Of a stretch of DNA of 64,000 nt, positions 55,377-64,000 are shown in pieces. Position 1 is the first letter of the stretch. The number at the start of each line of letters is the position of its first letter. The notes beneath the pieces are model-generated. The model did no database searches and was not told the DNA's origin. It was given only the letters and a program-made list of their open reading frames with translations. The stretch spans positions 1,612,001 to 1,676,000 of the forward strand of contig NC_135008.1 of the NCBI RefSeq assembly GCF_051020985.1, in the 5' to 3' direction. The stretch is from Nomia melanderi. Taxonomy: Eukaryota; Arthropoda; Insecta; Hymenoptera; Halictidae. Made by a program: the position numbers and the translations under genes.

Positions 55377-55415
55377 TTAACCTTTGCACTCGAGAGGTGA
55401 TAATCAGTCGCCACT
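55377..55415 (+). repeat. Family A solo end
   Basis: TTAACCTTTGCACTCGAGAG then GTGATAATCAGTCGCC: a family A left terminus with a decayed subterminal palindrome. No matching right end was found. Confidence 0.5.
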
Positions 55416-57029
55416 TGATCTATTCTCTAGAATTAATAGGACAACCTGTAGAAACGCCCAAATCTAGCGTCGAGTTCTAAAGTTCCAAATTGCAAATTTC
55501 AAACGTCACATTTACGACCCAGATCTCAGATTCCAAATGTCAAAGGTCTAAATTTGAATTTCTCGAGGTATAAAATCAGAGAGACATAAAATAAAGAGAA
55601 TATCCAAACGGAACGGTCGAAAATATTTCAGCAGATACAATCCTCGAGGAAACTTTCTCGAGTCAAACTTTATTCGAAGCAGAAACGTTTCGCTTATCTC
55701 TGCAGTATCGTTTCCTTCCACGTTTCCCAGAATAAAAGACCAATGAAGAAAGAGAGAGACTCTTTCCTCTTTTTAATTGTAACAGAGATCAGTCGAGTGG
55801 GTCGCGGAGCCGGTTTCTTTCCGACCGCGACATCCTTTTCTATTTTCGGTCGGCTGCTAAACAATAAAAGATAATCGGTCGGCTGTGTTCCCGACGGATG
55901 CAAAAACGTGGCTATCGGTCACCGGCGACCGCCCTGATGGAATGTATTCGACCGGCTCCCGGGACATTCTTTGTCTAGCTGAGAAAATTGCTGTTCCTGC
56001 AAACTGCGGGTCCGTGGCAAAACGCAGAACGAACGCTCCCTCCGTACTTTTACTTAGGATCGCAGGTGGCATTATCCTGGCTCGCCGCTGAATCGTCAGC
56101 GGACCGATTTCTCTAACCGCAGTAAGGACGGCCGCAAATAGAGCAACTCGCTCGCGACCTATCGCGTTCGCGTTTACGTGTGCATACATACGAACACACG
56201 TACACACGTGGGACCGACGAAAAAGGACCGAACGCTTTAAATTCAAACGTCTCTTTAACGAGTCCGCTCTCGTTCCTGCCGCTCTGAAAAATGTTCCGCT
56301 GAAAGTGAAATCCGTTGGCGCCGTTTTGAAAGCGGACACGTTTCAAAATAATTTACCGGTGGAAACTTTGTCGTATATTCTCGCGCGCGCGTTCTAAACA
56401 CGTGATTCGCCGGCTCGAAACGTTCGATCGTTAAAGATACGAGCCAACTACCGGAATATTGAACGCGATAACGCTATATAGAACAGAAACAATACTTCTC
56501 GAACAAAAGAATGAAATATCTCGATTGTATCTTTCTCCGATCGATGGAAACCAAGGGAAAACCAGTTGCAAAACAAAGCGTTCGGTCCTTCTCGCGAGCA
56601 CACTCGCTTCCAAGCTTACACACTCCCACGCGAAAGCGGAGACCGCTCGAGACCGTGACAGAACACGGGGCGTGCGAATCGCTCCCCGCGAAAATCCGGT
56701 CGCGGTGTACCGGAGACAACTAAGTGCACAGCTTTGCTTGGCTTACAGGTTGGTTGGTGATCGGGTCGGAAAAGAGGGAAGGCGAGGGGAGATAGGAAGC
56801 GAAAAGAGGGAGAAAGGGGGAAAGTGAGAGAGGAAGTGTGACGTACGAAGTTTGTCGGCCGGGGGTGCGAAGCACGGTTTGCTCGGGGCGGCGAGGCGAG
56901 GGATTGAGAGGAAGAGAACGAGGATAAACGAGAGAACAGAGAACATAAGACACGAGAGAGACGGAAATAGAGAACCGAGAGAAAAACGGGAAAGAGAAAG
57001 GAAAAGTCGGTGTTCCGGCCAGGTGTGTT
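55416..57029. other. Upstream region of the 57-kb gene
   Basis: 55416-56450 is unique with no exon supported. 56740-57029 is purine-rich (GAGAGAG, AGGGAAAG) and probably includes the 5' untranslated sequence of the gene that starts at 57056. An acceptor-like TTTGCTTGGCTTACAG lies at about 56735-56750, so the leader may have an upstream exon. Minus-strand Ser/Pro/Leu frames over the purine tract are artefacts. Confidence 0.35.
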
Positions 57030-57086
57030 ATGGTCGGGAGCAAAAGGCCGGGAAGATGCTCGAGGTACAGCGCTCGGAGTTTTTAA
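57030..57086 (+). CDS. Upstream ORF overlapping the main start
   Basis: ATG at 57030 has G at -3 and G at +4, a good context. The frame encodes an 18-residue peptide (MVGSKRPGRC, then SRYSARSF) and stops at 57084-57086, 31 bases past the main ATG and in another frame. If transcribed, it would be expected to reduce initiation at 57056. It is probably regulatory rather than a functional peptide. Confidence 0.3.
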   Translation: MVGSKRPGRCSRYSARSF

Positions 57087-57218
57087 GCGAGGAGGAACCC
57101 TCCAACGGCCCCGCCGCCGATTCACCGCCCCCCGAGCCGACCGGGGCTTCCGTCTCCGGTTGGAAGCCCGCCGAGCGAACCGTCTCCTTCAATCGAGACG
57201 TCCACGTCAAGAGGATCG
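57056..57218 (+). CDS. First coding exon of an unidentified gene (54 codons plus 1 base)
   Basis: The ATG has A at -3. The exon encodes MLEVQRSEFLSEEEPSNGP, a Pro/Ser/Ala linker (ADSPPPEPTGASVSG), then WKPAERTVSFNRDVHVKRI, and ends ATCG/GTGAGT, a consensus donor leaving a phase-1 junction. The RTVSF segment fits the [KR]x[VI]x[FW] consensus for docking to protein phosphatase 1, and the peptide around it is basic. The acidic start, disordered linker and short basic motif look like a real intracellular N terminus. The frame is also open upstream to 56852 but only with non-ATG starts, so 57056 is preferred. The rest of the gene must lie beyond 57219 and I could not place its next exon in the window. 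I cannot name the protein. Confidence 0.55.
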
Positions 57219-58784
57219 GTGAGTCCAGGCAATCACACCATATCAGCAAAGAATATACCCGCAATGAGTAGAGAGTGCGTGCACGGGAGAGAAAGAGGGT
57301 GAAAATGTGGGGAGTGAGAGGAAGAGAGCGTGCCGGACCAGCCTTATTATCGTTGCTTGACTTTCGCGGTTCTTGCGCTCCGGCGACGCGACGCGGCGCG
57401 CGGCGCCGATCGCACGCAAATTGGACAGGGTCTCGTTCTTCGATTTTCACGGCCGTCCCGTCACGTTTCGCATTGCTCGCGTTTCGCGTTTCTTCGCCGA
57501 CCTTTTTCCTCGCTGAAAAGTATAATATCACCTTTAGAGCACCCCCTTTTTCCTGTCCGTCGTTCCCTTTTTTTCCGAGGGAAGTGATTACGCGGAATTG
57601 AAACGCAGATGCGTTTTGGAACGTGGCTTCGCGGGGTGTTTAGCGCGGATTCGCGATTGTTCCGGGTTTTAGTGGATTTTTAATTGGAGATGTTTGTACT
57701 TGATAGATTTTAGTAGGATTTTGGGGTGTGTAACGTTTGTAATTTTTACGGGAGTTTTCGGAAGGATTCGTTTCGATTTTTCGTGAGCTTTTAATTGAAG
57801 ATGTTTGTACTTGATAGATTTTAGTAGGATTTTGGGGTGAGTAGCGTTTGTGATTTTTGCGGGGGTCTTTGCAGGGATTCGTTGGGAGATTTCTTTGGGA
57901 ATTTCGACGGTTTTCGAGGGAGTTCGTTAAGCCGGTGAATTTGAAATTCGTGTCTCGCTGTCGGGTGTCGTAACGTCTTTCCGCGGGCTGCATGGGAACG
58001 GAGCGACGGTTCGAGTGTCATACTTCAAACCGGCGACCTCTGGGGAGGAGAAAATGCGAGATTACGAGGGCGATTGCAACGAAGACCTCGTGTTCCAGAA
58101 AAAATATGGCCGGGCCCTAGAGCGATCGCAGATTGTGGAAATTATTTGTGCCGGGTCTTCTAGTTTCGCGCCGAGAATCTCGCACTGTCAGATCCGTTTC
58201 TGAGAAACTCGCGTCGTGAGGGACGTTCTGACAGACGTCTAGCGAGACCAAGTTCACGGGATTCATGTTGTTCGAAGAGTTCTTGCAGGGAACGCTGTGA
58301 ACGCCGAATATGAAAGGAATTCTGTTTTATTCTTGTTTCGCGGTATATCATTCAAGTGTTGTTGATAATATTCAAAGATTATTCTGACTGAAAATATTTT
58401 AATAGTTCCATTGAAACTTTTGGTATCAGTATTTACAAATATTTCCTACATATGCTCTTCGATTTCGAAAAATCTCCATAAATTTACAAAATTCATTAAT
58501 TCGAGTTCCATTGGATATTTGTTTTAATGAAAATTCTGTAAGCGTTCAATATTTAAGACTAGATTCACGGAGGTTTGTTCTACGGTTCCATAGATCGAGT
58601 GTTAAATACGAAACATCGCGTCGGGTGTATTAATTAAACGAATCCTCAATAGAAACTCGCAGGTGACCACCTGTCGAACCGCCAAGCGAAAAGTCAAGCA
58701 ACGTCGCCGGTTCGCGACAGCGTTCAGCTTAACTCATACCTAACCGTTCCAAGCTCGAACTCCCGACGTCGACGTGTAACACAT
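57219..58784 (+). other. Presumed first intron of the 57-kb gene, left part
   Basis: Begins with the donor GTGAGT. It contains a 111-bp tandem duplication (57679-57875) and otherwise unique DNA. Frames at 57275-57601 and 57640-57993 are repeat or composition artefacts. No downstream acceptor with a matching phase-1 exon was recognised up to 64000, so the intron may be long. Confidence 0.35.
57679..57875 (+). repeat. 111-bp tandem duplication
   Basis: Units start at 57679 and 57790 (TTTAATTGGAGATG and TTTAATTGAAGATG). Both contain TTTGTACTTGATAGATTTTA then GTAGGATTTTGGGGTG. The minus-strand Asn/Pro/Lys-rich repeat peptide over it (SPIKNP, SSIKSS) comes from this duplication. Confidence 0.8.
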
Positions 58785-59179
58785 TTAACCCTTTGCGGCC
58801 GAGAATTGTTCAAATTACGAACACTTATCCACGAGACAGCTGAGTTACGTATCAAAGTCTTAAACACTAAAGCTACTTGAAATTCCTGTATAGAAACTCC
58901 AAGAGTACATCTATTAAAACTTTAATTAATTCAAAATTCACTTTACGCATTGCTAAATCAATTTCTGTAATAATCTCTCACATCTGTTATCTTTTTACTA
59001 ATTGCAAGAAGAAGATACCAAGAATCGATCATCTTGATTCCTCTTTTAGTTTCAGTGTTAAACACTAGAAAAGAAGAAAACCACGTGTCTTCACAATAAA
59101 ATGATCCGTTCGCAGCTTTCGTGTTCAGATGTCAATCTCGAAGTCGCCATTACGGCGACCTTCGACCGCAAAGGGTTAA
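58785..59179 (+). mobile_element. Family G element interrupted by a nested TTAA element
   Basis: Outer ends are TTAACCCTTTGCGGCCGAGA and CTTCGACCGCAAAGGGTTAA, inverted repeats with TTAA at both sides. The span is 395 bp, about 200 bp longer than the clean copy at 51980, because it contains the element at 58860-59061. Removing that insert leaves about 197 bp, near the expected family length. Confidence 0.75.
58860..59061 (+). mobile_element. Nested family C-like element
   Basis: It runs from TTAAACACTAAAGCTAC to TAGTTTCAGTGTTAA, about 202 bp. The interior (AATTCCTGTATAGAAACTCC, GCATTGCTAAATCAATTTCT) is related to 49940-50080 and 15610-15760. It lies inside the family G element above and so is the younger insertion. 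Confidence 0.65.
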
Positions 59180-61095
59180 CCCAGGCCCTGCCGCTGACTA
59201 ACGGCACGAAAACCATAACCGTTCGCGCTCTCTCTTGATCGACGGACGATCTTCTTCCCCCTGTTTGTGTGTAATCATTAATAATCAAAATCAATAATAT
59301 CATTAACCAGTTGTCCGTTTAATATCCGCCGATATCTGGTTAACAACGACCGAAGAGACCTTGGTCGAACTATCGGCGACCTTGGAACGGACACTTTCTG
59401 TTCCCGCACAAGGCCGCGATACGCTCGGCCAACGAATTTTTCGTCGGAATTAATTGTGATCGTTCGCCTCGCCCTACTGTGCTGTTCTTTCGTTGTATCG
59501 TTTATTGGTATTGGTGTGTACGCGCTGGACTCAGCCATTCCTCTTTCACCACAAGCTTAATTATATTAATTACATTAATCGTCTGTCTCTTCTTACCCCG
59601 AGCTAAGCGTGTGCCACGTGTGCGTACGTCCGCTTCGACGTGTCGTCGTTTAACACGCGCATCGAACGTTAACACGCTCGCTATCAACGTCGCGGACGGT
59701 TTCCTCGCGGAGGAAGATCAATCTTTATGCGCCTCTAAACTTGTTAACGGTATAAACACTCGTTTACATCGACAACTTTCGATGATATCCTTTTTATTCG
59801 GTGTAGAGAACCGTTTAATCAACGAAATCAACTTTCTTTATTCCGGTACTTGCGAAACGGTCTAGTTAACGGAAATTCGCGTGAACTATACGTGTCAGTA
59901 GCAACTACATTCAGACCATCGAAAATTCTTCAATTTTGGAATATCTAAAATATTGTAATTAATATACTATAAACAATGGTAGCAATGGTAGCGAACGTGT
60001 TAAGCTCGATCGATCAACGCAGGATACGCAGTCGAATGATTTCGATACTCTGCTGATTCGTACACGCGAGTAATGTATATTTTCTAATATACTAGAATTT
60101 ATGAAAATCCAATTGAACATTTATCGATGACGTTATACGCAACGGAGATGATCGTTATCATTCCCGTTGGCTCGCGAAGCAGCACAGTTTCCAGATTTAT
60201 CTAATTCTCCCGGAGCCTGCGTATCCCGACGTCCTGCGGTCGGTCGGCGAATAACTTTACGAAAGTAAGTGGCATCTTAAACATATTTATACAGTTTCAG
60301 TCGAAGCCGCAGCTGCGTTACGTGGATTATAGACGTGCACGCTGCGTGGGAAAGTGAAAACTCTTGTAAATTAGACGAACAATGGCGACAGTAGCCTGTC
60401 ACTCCCGGAAACATACCTGTTATTTTTCATCTCACGAACACTTCCTAGCTTTCATATTCCTGTGGAAGAGCGTTCCGTGTTTGCGCGTTGCCGTGGTTTT
60501 CCATGGCGACGTCGTAACTCGAAAATCGCGAGGCCCCGACGAGAATCGTTCGAAACGTACGCGTAAACGCTGGGACTTTCCCTTGGGACTGATAAAATCT
60601 CGTATTCAAATTAAACCGTTCGACAAACTGCGCACTTCGAGTTCCTCGTGACGCGTCGGGAAAATCAAATGCTCGTTTATTCCGATGCAGGAGGAAACGT
60701 CGGATGTTTGTTAATTTTCAAAACGAAAAACGCATCGAGGGGTCACGATCGATGTCAAAACGCGACGAAACTTCAGTAGTTCCTTTTGTCGAAGCATTGC
60801 TCTATCGCGGTTGACCTTCGGTGACCTTGAGCTGCCTCGAACCTTTGATGGATCGTTGGATGCATCTTGAAACAATCATTCAGTCAACATTCATTAGAAA
60901 AGGAATAGTCTTGTATTAAGCTCGATTCCAAATTTATTCGGGAATATTGGGGAACCAATGAAATTATACTGATTAGAGTATTCAAAGTAAATACGTCGAA
61001 AGTTTCGAAAGCACCGAGTAATATGAATGAAATCGAGTATCGACTCAACGCTAGATCCCTTTCAGTCAACATCGGCCCCACGCATTTGCTTCTCG
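59180..61095. other. Unique DNA, no supported exon
   Basis: A minus frame at 59278-59538 and a plus frame at 59479-59865 overlap. The latter has a hydrophobic stretch (RLALLCCSFVVSFIGIGVYA in another frame near 59461) but no ATG. A true ATG frame at 60382-60651 (89 codons, MATVACHSRKHTCYF...) has a fair start context but no recognised family. All are considered low probability. Confidence 0.3.
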
Positions 61096-61461
61096 TACAG
61101 TAGCGTTCAAAAGTTCCAAATCGTTTTTTAGCATTGCTTACGCAACACAAAGTTTCAAGAACAAATCAACACCATCTACTCTATGATTCCTTTAGAAATA
61201 GATAACGCAGCGTGTTCAAAGGTTTTCGACCGTTGTTTAAAAAAGAGAACAACTCTTCGAATTACACATCGAATGAACAATAGGAAGAAAGGAAACTATA
61301 CATTGATCTCTGTTCGAGTAATCGCATCATTCGATTACGTAGTATTCCAAATACGAACATTTCACCTCGTCAAAATGACGTTCGTAAAAGGGTTGACAGC
61401 GTCGCATCGTAACGCGGATTCCGAAAACGATCCAACTGAGAACTTTTGAACGCCACTGTAC
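61096..61461. mobile_element. Tc1/mariner-type MITE with TA duplication
   Basis: It starts TACAGTAGCGTTCAAAAGTT and ends AACTTTTGAACGCCACTGTA, 366 bp. The ends are inverted repeats matching at 18 of 19 bases, flanked by TA as in Tc1/mariner insertions. An 88-codon frame inside (61183-61449) has no recognisable transposase motif, so the element is non-autonomous. Confidence 0.85.
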
Positions 61462-62189
61462 GCATCCTGTTCGGCTGAAAAATCGGCAAAGCCCCGCGCA
61501 TCCTGGAAAGCAGGCGGCAAAAGTGAATTCGATATCGATTAGCGCGGGGGCAGAAGTCGGATGGGAGCGTCGGGGCGCGGGGGACGTCAGCGGTCGGGGC
61601 CGGTCAGTGATACAGTGATGCAATAATATCTTGCGAGTACCGGCTTTGGAAAATTAATGGCCACTAAACTGAGGCAACTATCTGAAGGCCCGGCCCGGCG
61701 TTTGTATTACTTTATAGTTGGCATCCGCTGGGTTTACGAGCGTCAGCCAGCTTACGCGTGTTGGTGCGGCGCGCTCGTGGGCCAGCGCGCTCGCGCGATT
61801 GTTGGTTTCTCGAGGCTGGCCGAAGGGAACGGACCGGACGGCGGACGGCGAACGGCGCGCGGGGCCGGGAGCCAAAGACAAGGAAATTAGCGGGGATGAG
61901 AAATGAAGAGGCGGTTGTCCCCGACAGTTAGACCCCTAATGGGCATCGGCTAATAACGCGCCGCGGAGCGAACGGTTTTCGAACGAGAGTGCGGCATTGT
62001 CTGCCGCTTGATGGCTAGCGGGACGGCGAACGGGGAGGAGCGGACTCTCGCTATGCGTTTTGTTTATAGTCGTGGTTCGTTACGTGTCGCCGATGTTGGA
62101 AAAGTGATTACTGCGTTTGGAAGGCTGCAGCTGTGGCTGATAGTCTCGGGAGTTAGCGATTTTCGGGCTGAACTCTGCTGAGGCTGTCT
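61462..62189. other. CpG-rich unique DNA
   Basis: 61490-61900 is CpG-rich with opposed open frames. 61900-62180 is unique with short frames only. No exon is supported. Confidence 0.35.
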
Positions 62190-62445
62190 TTAACCCCTTA
62201 ACTTGCACGCTCGAGTTATGCTGCATAATTTTTCACACTATTCACTTTCGTTACTCGTCGTGTAATATTTTACTATCAATTTGTAAGAAATACAAAATTT
62301 TCCATTCTACTTCAGGCGGAAATTTCATCTGAAGATAACACATTGATAATAAAATAGTTTACTTTGATCCGTGGTAATGAACAATGATTCTTGTTAAATT
62401 AGTTTAGCTTCATCGCGAGTCTCGTCATTGTACGGCAAGGGTTAA
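62190..62445 (+). mobile_element. Family D element, full length
   Basis: It runs from TTAACCCCTTAACTTGCACG to CATTGTACGGCAAGGGTTAA, 256 bp. The left 29 bases equal the reverse complement of 32765-32793. The interior GGAAATTTCATCTGAAGATA and TTTACTTTGATC match 47308-47555. The left end is thus of one subtype and the right end of another. Confidence 0.75.
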
Positions 62446-63183
62446 TCTGTCTGTTGCTATATGTTAATGATATTAGTTCAAGATGTTTGACAACAGACAG
62501 TTGAGTGCAAAGACATGAGTGTTAAACTTTGGCTCGTAGCTTTTAAAACTTCAAGGAAACTCGAGTGCTCGAAGACTTCGAGTGTCGTAAGCTTCGAGGA
62601 CTAGCTTCCTACGACACTACGTGCAACGTTATTGACAAATCGCGAATTGGTATCGAAGGTAAACCGAGGAAAGGTGAAAACTGTCCACTCGGAGCCGCAT
62701 TCCTCTGCCTAGACGTCGAGTGGCAGACGGACTGTATCGTTGTCTTCGTCCGTCTCCCGGGCGACTAGCCTGGCTGCTAGCCAAGCCAGGTTAGGCTTTT
62801 GTCTGTCCATTGACGCGAGGCCGTCGATTTTTTCATTATCGAGCCAAGGAGATTGTCAAGGTCGGATGTCAAGATTGCGAATGAATGGTCAGCGAACCCA
62901 TCATCCATTCACTTTTTGCTCGTGACGCCGCGCACGATCTCTTGGCCGCGTCGATTCACCGCGGACCTTCCACCGTGGAGAGAGAGAAACAGCGACGCGG
63001 CGGCGGGGACGGGCAGGCGAAAAAAAAAATTGGCAATCCTCTCTACCGGAGAAAATCGCTTTGACATCGAGATAATCGAGCGGACACGCGTAATTAAATT
63101 CGTTAATCCGTCATCGAGCCCTGCGACTCGCTCTCTCGCGTTTGTCGCGCGATATAGGCTCGCGTTCTGTTCCGAATAATTAC
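62446..63183. other. Unique DNA, no supported gene
   Basis: Three overlapping + and - frames of 61-108 codons at 62565-63220 have no domain or splice support. An inverted repeat of AGCCTGGCT/AGCCAAGCCAGG type lies at about 62767-62790. Confidence 0.35.
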
Positions 63184-63362
63184 ACATTTTGGAGACAATC
63201 CAGTGGATTTTTTCTATCAAATATTCCTCTCGTCTTAGACAGTTCCGAGAAAGTTTATAAACTATATTGGGAACAGTGAGATATTTAAATAAATATTCTC
63301 GGAATTGTCTAAGAAGAGGAATATTTGATTAGAAAGAAACCACTGGATTGTCTCCAAAATGT
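63184..63362. repeat. Long inverted repeat (hairpin), 68-bp arms
   Basis: The left arm 63184-63251 and right arm 63296-63362 are reverse complements with only a few mismatches and one small indel, separated by a 44-base AT-rich loop. The ends are ACATTTTGGAGACAATCCAG and its complement. No clear TA or TTAA duplication flanks it. It may be a foldback MITE or the source of a hairpin RNA. Confidence 0.85.
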
Positions 63363-63541
63363 TTGTCTCCAAACTATTGTAACCATTTTCACTATCTTCT
63401 GCACAAAATTATCTCAATGATCCACAGCTGTTCTGAATTACAGTCATTCCAATTATTTAGACATCAAAACTACTTTAGTAAAGACTCGACAACAAATCCG
63501 CAAATTGAATTTACCCAATTCTCTGAAACATTTCAAGGTTC

Positions 63542-63696
63542 TTAACACTAGGTTTACGGAATTGCGTATCACAATTTAGTTATATTACATAACAATATGA
63601 TATCTGAGTTTTTCTATGTACAGTGATATTTGACCTCAATGAAAATTGCCATCACAATTCAGTTCTCTGAAAATTAACCGGTACGCAATGTGTTAA
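63542..63696. mobile_element. Family J short TTAA element
   Basis: It runs from TTAACACTAGGTTTACGG to TACGCAATGTGTTAA, 155 bp with TTAA at both ends and short inverted termini. Size and plan match 33060-33222. Non-coding. Confidence 0.55.
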
Positions 63697-64000
63697 TAAA
63701 GTATAGAAGACTATACATTTCTCACCATGAACGTCTTCTATACAAAATTCCCTTGATCACCAATTCTTTTCGTTTGATCCAAAGGTATTCAGCTGCCTCG
63801 TTGCCGAGGATCGCGTCTCGCGAGTCGGTTCACCGAAAACGAGCGGTCATAATTCGAGTCCGCGAAGGGTTAACGACACCCGGCTAACCGACTGAACGCA
63901 ACGCAGGCACCTTGTCTTCCGATCGAGCCGGCCTTTGAATCTCGCCAGCCGAGACTAACCTGGGCAAATTGAATATCGCGCTCTCCCCGCGCTGACAGCG
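63697..64000. other. Right edge of the window
   Basis: Unique DNA ending in CpG-rich sequence. A GCGAAGGGTTAAC at about 63861-63873 looks like the right end of another TTAA element, whose left end would be the TTAATAAAGTATAG region near 63693. Confidence 0.35.

Noticed and set aside
61183..61449. ORF inside the Tc1/mariner MITE as a transposase remnant
   Set aside because: No helix-turn-helix or DDE/D-like spacing recognisable, and the element is far too short.
1..64000. tRNA, rRNA, known microRNA or CRISPR
   Set aside because: Looked for T-loop sequences (GGTTCRANYCC), common insect microRNA seeds and direct-repeat/spacer patterns by eye; nothing convincing. A covariance-model scan would settle it.

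Overview
The window looks like eukaryotic nuclear DNA, most likely from an insect and probably hymenopteran (bee, ant or wasp). That is an inference: the sequence alternates CpG-rich, GC-rich unique DNA with AT-rich blocks full of short non-coding repeats, and it has no operons, ribosome-binding sites or long gene-like ORFs. I saw no rRNA or tRNA gene, no CRISPR array and no transposase-coding element. Many apparent ORFs of 60-245 codons lie in low-stop GC-rich DNA, begin with GTG/TTG/CTG, or cross repeats, and I treat them as chance.

Coding content is sparse. The best gene evidence is a first coding exon on the + strand at 57056-57218. It has a good start context, an overlapping upstream ORF, a PP1-docking-like RTVSF motif and a consensus donor (GTGAGT), so a gene probably runs rightwards out of the window. 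Weaker exon candidates are a poly-alanine exon (40281-40430, +), a membrane-anchor terminal exon (44268-44612, -), a small exon with a strong donor (43373-43500, -) and a few others at low confidence. The rest reads as intergenic or long-intron DNA with CpG-rich islands (about 8.2-10.1, 12.8-14.0, 40.0-40.4, 43.5-45.4, 47.9-48.4, 52.2-52.8 and 56.5-57.6 kb) and stretches rich in homeodomain-like ATTA motifs.

The most striking content is a dense population of short (130-400 bp) non-coding elements bounded by TTAA. Most begin TTAACCC and end GGGTTAA, or begin TTAACACTAGAAC and end AGTTCTAGTGTTAA, as expected of piggyBac-type non-autonomous elements. At least eight sequence families can be told apart (called A, B, C, D, G, H, I and J here). 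Several carry a short perfect palindrome 15-25 bp inside one end. Elements abut one another at shared TTAA sites (46905-47555; 14711-15072), nest inside each other (58785-59179), and one has seeded a 37-bp tandem array (26511-26695). Two Tc1/mariner-type elements with TA target duplications (22048-22719, 61096-61461), a 68-bp-arm hairpin (63184-63362), a repeated CRE/CCAAT promoter-like unit (21009-21173, 52811-52973) and several tandem duplications complete the picture.
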